Shown here in pieces: positions 24,646 to 37,610 of a stretch of DNA of 64,000 bases; within the stretch, counting starts at the first letter, position 1; the number at the start of each line of letters is the position of its first letter. Location of the stretch: contig NZ_CP054916.1 in the NCBI RefSeq assembly GCF_013364155.1, positions 1,673,001 to 1,737,000 of the forward strand, given 5' to 3'. Origin of the DNA: Streptomyces sp. NA02950 (GTDB taxonomy: Bacteria; Actinomycetota; Actinomycetes; Streptomycetales; Streptomycetaceae). Made by a program: the position numbers and the translations under genes. Under the pieces are notes generated by a model. It was not told the DNA's origin and did no database searches. It worked only from the letters and a program-made list of their open reading frames with translations.

Positions 24646-25398
24646 GTGCGCGTAGGGCTCTTCATCACATGCGTGAACGACACCCTCTATCCGCACACCG
24701 GCCAGGCCGTGGTCACGCTCCTCGAACGCCTCGGTGTCGAGGTCGGCTTTCCCCCCGAACAGAGCTGCTGCGGCCAGCCCCAGTTCAACACCGGCTACCG
24801 CCACGAGACCGAGCCGCTGGTCCGCCGCTACGCCACCGCGTTCCGGGACTACGACTGCATCGTGGCCCCGTCCGGGTCCTGTGCCGCGATGGTGCGGGAC
24901 AACTACCCCCGCATCGGTGCGAAGGCCGCCGCCGAGGGCCGTGGCCGGGAGCTCGCCGACGCCGCTGCCGCCGTTGTCCCCCGGACGTACGAGCTGACCG
25001 AGTTCCTGACCGATGTGCTGGAGGTGACGGACGTCGGCGCGTACTACCCGCACACCGTGACGTACCACCCCACCTGCCACGGACTGCGGATGCTCCACCT
25101 CGGCGACCGCCCGCGGGCGCTGCTCTCCGCGGTCCGGGGGCTGAAGCTGGTGGAGCTGCCGGGCGCGGAGGAGTGCTGTGGCTTCGGCGGTACGTTCGCC
25201 GTGAAGAACCCGGCGGTGTCGGCGGCGATGGGCGCGGACAAGGCACACAACATCACGGCGACGGGCGCGGAGGCGGTGTGCGCGGTGGACAACTCGTGCC
25301 AGATGCACATCGGCGGCACCCTCGCCCGGCAGGGCTCGACGGTGCGCCCGGTGCACATCGCCGAGATCCTGGCCAGCACGGAAGGGGACATCTGGTGA
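24646..25398 (+). CDS. lutA: L-lactate utilisation iron-sulfur protein LutA
   Basis: 250 residues with two CCG domains typical of heterodisulfide-reductase-like Fe-S subunits: EQSCCGQPQFNTGY near 42-55 with APSGSC, and TYHPTCHGLRM followed by AEECCGFGGTFAVKNP. With LutB and LutC it oxidises L-lactate to pyruvate at the cytoplasmic face. The GTG start has an excellent GGAGGAGG 5 nt upstream. It is the first gene of a coupled lutABC operon. Confidence 0.95.
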   Translation: MRVGLFITCVNDTLYPHTGQAVVTLLERLGVEVGFPPEQSCCGQPQFNTGYRHETEPLVRRYATAFRDYDCIVAPSGSCAAMVRDNYPRIGAKAAAEGRGRELADAAAAVVPRTYELTEFLTDVLEVTDVGAYYPHTVTYHPTCHGLRMLHLGDRPRALLSAVRGLKLVELPGAEECCGFGGTFAVKNPAVSAAMGADKAHNITATGAEAVCAVDNSCQMHIGGTLARQGSTVRPVHIAEILASTEGDIW

Positions 25399-26906
25399 GC
25401 GGCACCCACCGAGCCACCTACCTGGGGATGCCCGCCTTCCCGAAGGCGGCCGACACCTCCACCCACAACACCCAGCTGCGCGCCAATCTCCGCCACGCCA
25501 CCCACACCATCCGCGCCAAACGCGCCACCGCGGTGGCCGAACTGGACGACTGGGGGCGGCTGCGCGCGGCGGGCGCGGCCATCAAGGACCGTACGCTGCG
25601 CCACCTCGACCACTATCTGGAGCAGCTGGAGCGCGCGGTCACGGCGGCCGGGGGCCAGGTGCACTGGGCGGCGGACGCGGACGAGGCGAACCGGATCGTC
25701 ACCGAGCTGGTGCGGGCGACGGGCGAACGGGAGGTCGTCAAGGTCAAGTCGATGGCGACGCAGGAGATCGGGCTGAACCACGCGCTCGCCGAGGCGGGCA
25801 TCACCGCGTACGAGACGGACCTCGCCGAGCTGATCGTGCAGCTCGGCGACGATCTGCCGTCCCACATACTGGTTCCGGCGATCCACCGCAACCGCGCCGA
25901 GATCCGGGACATCTTCACGGCGAAGATGGCGCGGTGGGGCCGACCGGCCCCGGACGGCCTCACCGACGCGCCCGCCGACCTCGCGGAGGCGGCACGGCTG
26001 CACCTCCGCGAGAAGTTCCTGAACGCCAAGGTGGGCGTCTCGGGCGCGAACTTCATGGTGGCGGAGACCGGCACACTGGTGGTCGTCGAGTCCGAGGGCA
26101 ACGGGCGGATGTGCCTGACCCTCCCCGACACGCTGATCTCGGTGGTGGGCATCGAGAAGGTGGTGCCCACCTTCCAGGACCTGGAGGTGTTCCTCCAGCT
26201 CCTCCCCCGCTCCTCGACCGCCGAGCGGATGAACCCGTACACCTCGACCTGGACCGGCACCACCGACGACGACGGCCCCCGCGCCTTCCACCTCGTGCTC
26301 CTCGACAACGGCCGCACGGACGCCCTCGCCGACACCGTGGGCCGCCAGGCGCTGCGCTGTATCCGCTGTTCGGCGTGTCTCAACGTGTGCCCGGTGTACG
26401 AGCGCGCGGGGGGCCATGCGTACGGCTCGGCCTACCCCGGCCCGATCGGCGCGATCCTCACCCCGCAACTGCGCGGTACCCAGAGCGAGCTGGACGCCTC
26501 GCTGCCGTACGCGTCGTCGTTGTGCGGGGCGTGCTACGAGGTGTGTCCGGTCGCCATCGACATCCCCGAGGTCCTGCTCCACCTGCGCGAACGGGTCGTC
26601 GAGGGCGGCCCGGCCTCCGTCCGCGGCACCCGCGCCGTCATCAAGCCCGCCAAGGGCCACGCCGCCGAGCGCGCCGCGATGCGGGCGGCGAGCTGGGCGC
26701 TGGACCACCCACGGGTGCTGCGCAGCGGACAGCGCCTCGCCTCCCGCACCCGCCGTTTCCATCCGCGCCGGCTGCCCGGCCCGGGCCGGGCCTGGAGCGA
26801 CAGCCGCGAACTGCCCACGGTGCCGGCGGAGTCGTTCCGCGACTGGTGGCAACGGACCCGCACCACCACCACACCCCGCCATGGCGACGACAGGAACACC
26901 CCATGA
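25395..26906 (+). CDS. lutB: L-lactate utilisation iron-sulfur protein LutB
   Basis: 503 residues. An N-terminal LUD domain (VVKVKSMATQEIGLNHALAE, 'ANFMVAETGTLVVVESEGNG') precedes a two-cluster ferredoxin segment with CIRCSACLNVCPVY and CGACYEVCPVAIDIPEVL, which should bind two [4Fe-4S] clusters. The C-terminal 60 residues are Arg/Thr-rich and variable. The GTGA overlap with lutA and ATGA overlap with lutC fix the start and show coupling. Confidence 0.95.
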   Translation: MSGTHRATYLGMPAFPKAADTSTHNTQLRANLRHATHTIRAKRATAVAELDDWGRLRAAGAAIKDRTLRHLDHYLEQLERAVTAAGGQVHWAADADEANRIVTELVRATGEREVVKVKSMATQEIGLNHALAEAGITAYETDLAELIVQLGDDLPSHILVPAIHRNRAEIRDIFTAKMARWGRPAPDGLTDAPADLAEAARLHLREKFLNAKVGVSGANFMVAETGTLVVVESEGNGRMCLTLPDTLISVVGIEKVVPTFQDLEVFLQLLPRSSTAERMNPYTSTWTGTTDDDGPRAFHLVLLDNGRTDALADTVGRQALRCIRCSACLNVCPVYERAGGHAYGSAYPGPIGAILTPQLRGTQSELDASLPYASSLCGACYEVCPVAIDIPEVLLHLRERVVEGGPASVRGTRAVIKPAKGHAAERAAMRAASWALDHPRVLRSGQRLASRTRRFHPRRLPGPGRAWSDSRELPTVPAESFRDWWQRTRTTTTPRHGDDRNTP

Positions 26907-27604
26907 GCTCACGCGCCCTCGTGATGGCGAGGATCCGCCGCGCACTGGCCGATGTCCCGCGCACCGAGGCCCCGTCGGAGGTGGCGGTCGAGCGTACGTA
27001 TCTGCGCCGCCACGGCGACCGCACCCCGGCCGAGACCGCGGACCTGCTGGCCGAGAACCTCGCCGACTACCGCGCCGTGGTCCACCGCACGGACGCCGCC
27101 GCCCTCCCGGCCCTGATCGCCCGCCTGCTGACGGCCCGCAACGCCACCACGGTGGTCGTCCCGCCCGGCCTGCCCGCGGACTGGCTCTCGGCCACCGAGG
27201 TCCGCCGGGTCCCGGACACCGCCGAACTGACCCCGCACGACCTGGACGCGGTGTCCAGCGTGGTCACCGGCTGTGCGGTGGCCATCGCCGAAACCGGCAC
27301 GGTGGTCCTGGACGCATCCCCGGACCAGGGCCGCCGCCGGATCACCCTGGTCCCCGACCACCACATCTGTGTCATCGGTGTCCCCGTCCAGGTGGTGGAC
27401 TCCGTCCCCGAGGCCCTCGAACGCCTCGACCCCTCCCGCCCCCAGACCTGGATCTCCGGGCCCTCCGCCACCAGCGACATCGAACTGGACCGCGTGGAGG
27501 GCGTGCACGGCCCCCGCACCCTGGAGGTCGTCCTCGTCACCGCTGCCAACCCCCCTGCCGAGGATGCGGTTTTCCTCACATCACGGCCTCATCAGGCCAG
27601 TTGA
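26903..27604 (+). CDS. lutC: L-lactate utilisation protein LutC (LUD domain)
   Basis: 233 residues of the LUD fold: SSRALVMARIRRALADVP at the start, SVVTGCAVAIAETGTVVLDA in the core, and TWISGPSATSDIELDRVEGV followed by HGPRTLEVVLV at the end. It completes the LutABC complex. There is no further coupled gene; a 60-bp gap and a new promoter follow. Confidence 0.95.
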   Translation: MSSRALVMARIRRALADVPRTEAPSEVAVERTYLRRHGDRTPAETADLLAENLADYRAVVHRTDAAALPALIARLLTARNATTVVVPPGLPADWLSATEVRRVPDTAELTPHDLDAVSSVVTGCAVAIAETGTVVLDASPDQGRRRITLVPDHHICVIGVPVQVVDSVPEALERLDPSRPQTWISGPSATSDIELDRVEGVHGPRTLEVVLVTAANPPAEDAVFLTSRPHQAS

Positions 27605-27652
27605 GAGGCGTTGAAGAGGTTGAGACCCGTGCGCGGTGTCAGTGGCTGCCTC

Positions 27653-27658
27653 TATTGT
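27653..27658 (+). promoter_or_regulatory. -10 box of a leaderless small gene
   Basis: TATTGT ends 7 nt before the ATG at 27666 and there is no Shine-Dalgarno sequence. It selects this ATG over the in-frame codons further upstream. Confidence 0.55.
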
Positions 27659-27665
27659 GGGGGTC

Positions 27666-27863
27666 ATGTGTCCGACTCCTACTCCTCCCCAGCCCGCTTT
27701 ACTGTCCGCGTCCCCCTCCACCGACCAGGCCAACGAGGCCATCCGCGTGTTTCTGCGGGCACGGTCCGGGCGGGCGTTGTGTCCGGCGGAGCGCGCTGAG
27801 TACGGGCGGTTGTTGAGTGTGTATACGCGGGCGTTGCGCGGGGAGATGGAGAAGGCGGCCTGA
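27666..27863 (+). CDS. Small conserved Streptomyces protein, unknown function
   Basis: 65 residues: a Pro/Ser-rich start (MCPTPTPPQP) and a helical C-terminal half (TDQANEAIRVFLRARSGRAL, 'CPAERAEYGRLLSVYTRALR'). I recall similar short proteins with the CPAERAEY motif in many Streptomyces genomes, none characterised. No signal peptide or metal site. The gene stands between lutC and the penicillin-binding protein and is probably leaderless. Confidence 0.7.
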   Translation: MCPTPTPPQPALLSASPSTDQANEAIRVFLRARSGRALCPAERAEYGRLLSVYTRALRGEMEKAA

Positions 27864-27920
27864 GCGGAGCGGCGCCGGGTGGACCGGCGCCGACCAGACC
27901 TGGGGGGGGCGGGGGGCGCC

Positions 27921-29522
27921 GTGCGCGCAGTGGGCAAGGTCGTGGTGGGGGCGGCGGTGGCTGCGCTGGTGGGCGCCGCCGGCTTCGGGGCGTACAACCT
28001 GTACACCGGGGTGACCGGTGGCGACACCACCGCGACCCGTGACGGGCAGGTGACCGCGTCCGAGGTCCGGGACACGGCACGGCATTTCCTTCACGCGTGG
28101 GCGGACGGCAACGACCTGCGGGCGTCCGGCTTCACCAATGACGCACAAGCGGCGGTCGGCGCGCTGAGCGGGTTCCGGGACGACGCCCGGGTGAAGAAGG
28201 TGACGCTGACACCGGGCGCGGCCAAGGGCACCACGGTGCCGTTCCGGGTCACGGCGGAGATCCGTTACGGAAAGACCCGTTCGACCTGGAGCTATGGCTC
28301 GCGGCTGACCGTGGTGCGCGGCCGGACGACCAACAAGCCGCTGGTCGACTGGACGCCCGCGGTCATCCATCCCAAGCTGACGAAGGGCCAGACGGTCCGG
28401 ACGGACCTTGCGGAGAATCCGCCGATCCGGGTGCTGGACCGGCATGGCAAGGAGCTGCGGCAGGGCCGCTATCCCTCGCTCGATCCGCTGCTGATCTCGC
28501 TGCGGGCGCGGTACGGCGACGACGTGGGCGGTACGGCGCAGGTCGAGGTGTGGGCGGTGCGGCCGGACGGGACGGCCGGGGACACCCTGCACGTGGTGAC
28601 GGAGGGCAAGCGCGGCACGCTCCGCACCACGCTCGACGCGGCCGTGCAGAAGAGAGCGGAGAAGGCCGTTTCCCAGCGGTTCGGCGCATCCGTGGTGGCG
28701 CTCAGGCCCAGCACCGGCGAGATCCTGGCGGTGGCCAACTCCGACAAGGGCGAGTTCAACGCGGCGTTGCAGGGGCAGACGGCGCCCGGTTCCACGTTCA
28801 AGATCGTCACTGCCGCCACCCTGCTGGAGACCGGCAAGGTGACACCCGGCCGCCGGGTGCCCTGTCCGAGGACGGCCGCGTACCAGCAGGGCAGGACGTT
28901 CCACAACATCGAGCACAGCGAGAATCCGAGCGCCACCTTCGCGCAGGACTTCGCGGCCTCCTGCAACACGGCGTTCATCTCGCTGGCCGGGGCGATCCCC
29001 GACGGCGCGGTGGCGCGGGAGGCGCAGTCGGTGTTCGGGATCGGGCGCGACTGGCAGGTGGGGGTGTCGACGTTCGACGGAGCGGTGCCCGACGGCAGCG
29101 GGGACGACAAGGCCGCGGCCGTCATCGGCCAGGGCACGGTGCAGATGAATCCGCTCACCATGGCCTCGGTGGCCGCCACCGCCCGGACGGGCGCGTTCAA
29201 ACAGCCCGTCCTGGTGCCGCGTTCGGTGGGCCACCGGCAGCTCGCCACCAGCGACCGCGCGCTGAGCCCCGCCGTCGTCCAGCAGCTGAAAGGCATGATG
29301 CGGCTGACGGCGACGAGCGGTACCGCCGCACGGGCGATGTCCGGGCTGACCGGGGACATCGGCGCCAAGACCGGCTCGGCCGAGATCGACGGCCAGCCGA
29401 AGACCAACGCCTGGTTCACCGCCTACCGGAACGACATGGCCGCGGCCGCCGTGGTCACCCAGGGCGGCCACGGCGGCGACGCCGCGGGCCCCGTCGTCCG
29501 TGAGGTCCTCACCGCTCACTGA
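27921..29522 (+). CDS. Penicillin-binding protein (class B-like transpeptidase)
   Basis: 533 residues. An N-terminal membrane anchor (VVVGAAVAALVGAAGFGAYN) is followed by an NTF2-like MecA-N domain (about 47-150) and the transpeptidase domain, with STFK at 291-294, SCN at 347-349 and KTG at 483-485. It cross-links peptidoglycan at the outer face of the membrane. The MecA-N module resembles low-affinity PBPs such as MecA and PBP3-type proteins; whether it has low beta-lactam affinity cannot be seen. GTG 27921 is chosen because it follows a G-run and starts just before the anchor; GTG 27879 would add 14 residues. Confidence 0.93.
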   Translation: MRAVGKVVVGAAVAALVGAAGFGAYNLYTGVTGGDTTATRDGQVTASEVRDTARHFLHAWADGNDLRASGFTNDAQAAVGALSGFRDDARVKKVTLTPGAAKGTTVPFRVTAEIRYGKTRSTWSYGSRLTVVRGRTTNKPLVDWTPAVIHPKLTKGQTVRTDLAENPPIRVLDRHGKELRQGRYPSLDPLLISLRARYGDDVGGTAQVEVWAVRPDGTAGDTLHVVTEGKRGTLRTTLDAAVQKRAEKAVSQRFGASVVALRPSTGEILAVANSDKGEFNAALQGQTAPGSTFKIVTAATLLETGKVTPGRRVPCPRTAAYQQGRTFHNIEHSENPSATFAQDFAASCNTAFISLAGAIPDGAVAREAQSVFGIGRDWQVGVSTFDGAVPDGSGDDKAAAVIGQGTVQMNPLTMASVAATARTGAFKQPVLVPRSVGHRQLATSDRALSPAVVQQLKGMMRLTATSGTAARAMSGLTGDIGAKTGSAEIDGQPKTNAWFTAYRNDMAAAAVVTQGGHGGDAAGPVVREVLTAH

Positions 29523-29668
29523 GCCGCGACCGGCCATCACCGCCGGGGGTCCGCCGTACGGGTACTTCGTACAAGGGTTGCGCAAAGGGGTTGTTCACGC
29601 CGGATCCGCGCCCCTACTCTGACGCCACACCGCCGACTCCCCCTGACCCCTCCGGAGGCGATCACGGC

Positions 29669-33813
<4,145 letters not shown>

Positions 33814-33823
33814 GATGAGAGGA

Positions 33824-33856
33824 CCCGGCGGGCCGCCGCCGCGGCGGCCCGCCGGG
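33824..33856. terminator. Bidirectional hairpin terminator
   Basis: CCCGGCGGGCCGCCGC pairs perfectly (16 bp) with its complement around a single C, between the convergent lacZ and peroxiredoxin genes. Confidence 0.8.
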
Positions 33857-33882
33857 GGGTCGGACGGTGGGCGGGCCGGCGC

Positions 33883-34338
33883 TCAGCCCGTCGCGCTCCG
33901 CAGCGCCTCGAGCGCCTTGTCCGCGTGCACCGTCATCCGGAACTCACTCTTGACGATCTCCAGCACCCGGCGATCGGTACCGACCACGAAGGTGACCCGC
34001 TTGGTCGGTACCGCGGCGAGTCCGCGCTTGACGCCGAACCGCTCCCGTACCGTCCCCTCCGGGTCGGAGAGCAGCGGATAGCCGAAGGAGTGGCGGTCGG
34101 CGAACTCCGCCTGCCGCTCGACCGAATCGGCGCTGATGCCCACCGGCCGCGCGCCCACGGCCGTGAACTCCGCCGCGATATCGCGGAAGTGGCACGCCTC
34201 CTTGGTGCAGCCCGGGGTCATGGCCGCCGGGTAGAAGAAGAGCACCACCGGCCCGTCCGCGAGCAGTCCGCTCAGCGTACGGACCGTGCCGGTCTCGTCG
34301 GGAAGTTCGAAGTCCTCGACCACATCACCGATGTCCAT
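33883..34338 (-). CDS. bcp: Peroxiredoxin (Bcp/PrxQ type)
   Basis: 151 residues. A thioredoxin-fold thiol peroxidase: the peroxidatic Cys is in FYPAAMTPGCTKEACHFRD, and the second Cys five residues on (GCTKEAC) is the resolving Cys of atypical 2-Cys PrxQ enzymes. VPTKRVTFVVGTDRRVL is the conserved C-terminal strand. It reduces hydroperoxides in the cytoplasm. It lies 9 bp downstream of the AraC pair in the same direction. Confidence 0.95.
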   Translation of the reverse strand: MDIGDVVEDFELPDETGTVRTLSGLLADGPVVLFFYPAAMTPGCTKEACHFRDIAAEFTAVGARPVGISADSVERQAEFADRHSFGYPLLSDPEGTVRERFGVKRGLAAVPTKRVTFVVGTDRRVLEIVKSEFRMTVHADKALEALRSATG

Positions 34339-34347
34339 GGGAGCACG

Positions 34348-35376
34348 CTACTCGGGCCCCGGATGACCCGGGTGACCCGGTGGGTGCGGTCCCCGGCGCG
34401 CGGGCCGGGCGCACACCGCGGAGCGGTAGTCGCGCGGCGGGAGCCCGTACTCGGTGCGGAAGGCGCGGGTGAAGTCGGCGGGGCGGGGGAAGCCGCACCG
34501 GGCGGCGATCGCGTGGATGGGCCGGTCGCCCAGCCGGGGGTCGGCCAGATCGCGGCGCGCCCGCTCCAGACGCTGCCGCCGGATGAACGCGGACACCGTC
34601 AGTCCCTGCCCCTGGAACAGCCGGTGCAGCGACCGCGCGGAGATGTGGTGCGCCGCCGCGATCCGCTCGGGCGTCAGCCGCGGATCGCCCAGATGCCGGT
34701 GGATGAAGCCCTGGATGTGCAGGAACAGACTGTGGCGGCGGCTTTCCGGGGTGAGGGCGCCCGGGTTCTCCAGCTGCTGGTGCGCCACGGTCGCGGCGAG
34801 CAGATCGACCAGGACGGTGGACAGATGTGCCGCGTCGGAGGTGCGGTAGTGGTGGGTCCGGGTGGTCACATGGGTCAGGTACTGGGCGAGCAGGTCACTG
34901 AAGCCCCCGTCGGCAGGGATCCGGTGGGCGATCAGACGGTCCATCAGCTTCGGCCGTACCGGCACCAGGCGCTTGGGGATCTGCGCGACCACATGGCCCA
35001 GGCTGCCGTGGTCGCACGCCGTCCAGCCGTCGAAGGCACGGGAGGAGTCGTAGATCACCAGATCGCCGGGGCCCAGGGTGGTGTCCCGGCCCGCCTGGGA
35101 CAGGTGCATGCGCCCCCGGACGGTCAGGGACAGCTGGTAGTACTCGGGGTCGTGCCGCCGGATCAGCTTCGGTGTCCGGGTGCTGGTCATCGGCAGATAC
35201 GTCATGGAGGTGATCTGCGCGGTGCCGAGGTCCACCACATCGGCCGTCGCCCGGAAGTCGTCCGTATGGGCGCTGTTGAGCACGGTGGGGATCAGCGTGG
35301 TCACCGTCATGTCGTGCCACCAGGTGAATCGGTCGGCCCGCTCCACCGCGTCCGTGGTGAGACGTGTGGTGATCAT
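34348..35376 (-). CDS. AraC-family regulator (AraC_binding_2 type), copy A
   Basis: 342 residues: an N-terminal cupin-like ligand domain (DDFRATADVVDLGTAQITSM, 'LIRRHDPEYYQLSLTVRGRM') and a C-terminal double HTH (GFIHRHLGDPRLTPERIAAA, 'ISARSLHRLFQGQGLTVSAF', 'CGFPRPADFTRAFRTEYGLP'). The start ATG overlaps the stop of the upstream AraC gene (ATGA). The DNA for its HTH half is identical over 260 bp to that of the neighbour, while the N-terminal halves have diverged, so both should recognise the same operator but different ligands. Confidence 0.92.
   Translation of the reverse strand: MITTRLTTDAVERADRFTWWHDMTVTTLIPTVLNSAHTDDFRATADVVDLGTAQITSMTYLPMTSTRTPKLIRRHDPEYYQLSLTVRGRMHLSQAGRDTTLGPGDLVIYDSSRAFDGWTACDHGSLGHVVAQIPKRLVPVRPKLMDRLIAHRIPADGGFSDLLAQYLTHVTTRTHHYRTSDAAHLSTVLVDLLAATVAHQQLENPGALTPESRRHSLFLHIQGFIHRHLGDPRLTPERIAAAHHISARSLHRLFQGQGLTVSAFIRRQRLERARRDLADPRLGDRPIHAIAARCGFPRPADFTRAFRTEYGLPPRDYRSAVCARPARRGPHPPGHPGHPGPE
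34456..34715 (-). repeat. 260-bp identical repeat, copy A (AraC DNA-binding half)
   Basis: Base-for-base identical to 35466-35725 (offset 1010 bp, direct orientation). Similarity drops abruptly at both ends, on the N-terminal side at the codon after the conserved GFIH helix. Confidence 0.95.
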
Positions 35377-36377
35377 CGAACGGTCGCTCCTTCCGGACCG
35401 GAGGTGGTGGCGGACGACCGCAGCGCCGTACGGCGGTAGTCGCGGGGCGGAATGCCGTACTCGGCGCGGAAGGCGCGGGTGAAGTCGGCGGGGCGGGGGA
35501 AGCCGCACCGGGCGGCGATCGCGTGGATGGGCCGGTCGCCCAGCCGGGGGTCGGCCAGATCGCGGCGCGCCCGCTCCAGACGCTGCCGCCGGATGAACGC
35601 GGACACCGTCAGTCCCTGCCCCTGGAACAGCCGGTGCAGCGACCGCGCGGAGATGTGGTGCGCCGCCGCGATCCGCTCGGGCGTCAGCCGCGGATCGCCC
35701 AGATGCCGGTGGATGAAGCCCTGGACGCGGACGGTCAGCGCACGCTGATGGGGTTCGGGCGGCAGTGGGGCGTCGAAGTGGTGTGCGATCAGCGCCCCGG
35801 CCAGGTCGAGCGCCACACTGCCCAGCCGCTGGGCCTCCAGCGGACCGTAGTGGACGGTGTCGCGGGACAGCCGGGTGAGGAACGGCAGGAGCAGGGCACC
35901 GATGCCCTCACGGCCGGGTAATCGCACCGCGGTCGTCCGGTGGACGAGGTGGGCGGGCAGCGGCAGCAGTGCCCTCGGGATCATGATCTCGGCCGCGGCG
36001 ACCAGGTCCTGCCGGGTGTGCAGATGGCCTTCGTAGGGGTGGGAACTGCTCACCAGCACCAGTTCCCCGGTGCGCACCACCAGGCTTCCGTTGCCCTGGG
36101 TGATCCGCATGGCGCCGCGCAGCGGGGCGGAGAGGTGGTAGATCTCGGGGTCGGAGCGCCGGATGAGTTTCGCGGTCCGGGCGGAGTCCAGGGGCGGGCA
36201 GGTGAACGCGGACACCTGGACCGCCTTCAGATCCAGCACCCGCAGGGTGGCGCGGAAGTCGGCCGCGTGGTCGGTGTGGATCTCGTGGGGCGAATGGCTT
36301 TCGAAGGCCAGGTCGCGCCAGCTCGGGAAGCGCTCGGCCGTCGGCAGCCGGTCGCCGTGGAACACCGTCTCGATCAT
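35373..36377 (-). CDS. AraC-family regulator (AraC_binding_2 type), copy B, with a TTA codon
   Basis: 334 residues with the same layout as copy A: ligand domain (ADFRATLRVLDLKAVQVSAF, 'LIRRSDPEIYHLSAPLRGAM') then the identical double HTH ending FRAEYGIPPRDYRR. GGGGGGAA lies 7 nt before the ATG. Codon 153 is TTA (35919-35921), so the pair should be limited by the bldA tRNA, and coupling extends this to copy A. Identical DNA-binding halves with different sensor halves suggest competition or heterodimerisation at common targets. Confidence 0.92.
   Translation of the reverse strand: MIETVFHGDRLPTAERFPSWRDLAFESHSPHEIHTDHAADFRATLRVLDLKAVQVSAFTCPPLDSARTAKLIRRSDPEIYHLSAPLRGAMRITQGNGSLVVRTGELVLVSSSHPYEGHLHTRQDLVAAAEIMIPRALLPLPAHLVHRTTAVRLPGREGIGALLLPFLTRLSRDTVHYGPLEAQRLGSVALDLAGALIAHHFDAPLPPEPHQRALTVRVQGFIHRHLGDPRLTPERIAAAHHISARSLHRLFQGQGLTVSAFIRRQRLERARRDLADPRLGDRPIHAIAARCGFPRPADFTRAFRAEYGIPPRDYRRTALRSSATTSGPEGATVR
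35466..35725 (-). repeat. 260-bp identical repeat, copy B (AraC DNA-binding half)
   Basis: Second member of the repeat pair described at 34456-34715. Perfect identity including third codon positions points to recent gene conversion or unequal exchange. Confidence 0.95.
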
Positions 36378-36600
36378 TGCCGGTTCCCCCCTGATGTGCC
36401 CTGCGCGGTGTGCCGCCGACCTCCGGTGCGCACGGCAGCAGTACACGCACCGCTGATAAGCGTTCGATGAACTACCAGGAAGACGCGCCCGGCGTGCGGC
36501 GCGGTTCGGCCGCGGCCGGGCAGGGGGACAGTTCGGCCGCGGCCCCGCGAGGGCGGGACCGCGGCCGGTGTGGGGGGTGGGCCCGGTGGGTCACGGCGGG

Positions 36601-36693
36601 TCAGTTGCCGCCGGTCACCCTGACGTAGTCGACGACGAGCCGCTGCGGGAAGGAGGTGCTGCCGTCCGGGTCACCGGGCCAGTGGCCACCGAC
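36601..36693 (-). pseudogene. C-terminal remnant of a GH16 beta-glycanase
   Basis: Thirty codons plus stop read VGGHWPGDPDGSTSFPQRLV followed by VDYVRVTGGN. This is the characteristic last strand of GH16 laminarinases/beta-glucanases (GGNWPGxPDxSTxFPQ...VDYVRV). Nothing of the catalytic domain remains upstream; the DNA there belongs to a broken ROK gene. The two fragments meet near 36.69 kb, implying a deletion that removed both the ROK C-terminus and most of the glycanase. Confidence 0.7.
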
Positions 36694-37509
36694 GCCGCCC
36701 GCGCCCCGATGTACGCCTCCAGGCAGCCGACCGCCCCGCACCGGCAGGTGCGCCCGCCGACCTGGACAACGGTGTGGCCCCACTCCCCCGCGCTGCTGGT
36801 CGCGCCCCGGTACGGTGCCCCGCCGGTCACGATGCTCGCCCCGACGCCCGAGCCGATCAGCGCGATGACCGCGGTGTCCGCGCCGCGCCCGGCGCCGAAC
36901 CACATCTCGGCCTGGCCCTGCGCCGTGGCGCCGTTGTCGAGGAACAGCGGCGGCGCCGTGCCCGCGCGCAGCAGCCGCTCCAGCGGCACCGCGTCCCAGC
37001 CGAAGGTCTGGCCGTGGACGACGGCCTCGGGCTTCCGCTCGACGACGCCGGGGACCCCGACCCCCACGCCGATGACCGCTTCCGGCCGCACCTCGCCCGT
37101 GGCCAGGACCATGTCGAGGCCGGTCAGAATGTGATCGACGATCGGTCCGATCTCATAGCGGCCGGGGAGCAGCGGATGCTCCCATCGGGTGAGTTCGGTC
37201 GACCCGCGAGGTCGAACAACTCCACCCGGATGCGGGTTTCACCGACGTCGACCCGATGAGGTGACCGCTGCCGGGGGCGACCTGCGGCAGCGTCCGGGGG
37301 CGGCCGCCGTCGGAGTCCACCGAACCGGCGTCCTCCGCCAGCCCGTCGGCGAACAGCTCGGCGACGACATTGCTGCCCGAGCCCGCGCTGAGCCCGGTGA
37401 CCGCCCCCAGTTCCTGACGGCTCACCGGCCCCTGGACGTACAGCGCGCGCAGCAGCGTCGAACGGTTGCCGCGCCGCAGATCGCCTACGGTCCGCCGGTT
37501 TTCGGCCAT
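36694..37509 (-). pseudogene. Frameshifted, truncated ROK-family regulator
   Basis: Recognisable in three frames: HTH part MAENRRTVGDLRRGNRSTLL with 'SRQELGAVTGLSAGSGSNVV' (start 37509), then VDVGETRIRVELFDLAG, then WEHPLLPGRYEIGPIVDHIL through GSGVGASIVTGG and the zinc motif CRCGAVGCLEAYIG. Each frame change is explained by one missing base, at about 37248 and 37201, and both sit next to the same GGGTCGAC string. The last third of the ROK domain is replaced by the GH16 remnant. It is dead unless both indels are assembly errors, and even then lacks its C-terminus. Confidence 0.8.
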
Positions 37510-37610
37510 CGGGCTCCCTCCCCCCGGCCGAATCTACCGGCCCCGCGCCCCGTGGCGCAGTCCGCCGCACACCCCTTCACTCATGCCCTGAAGGAAGCGC
37601 CCCCGGGGGT

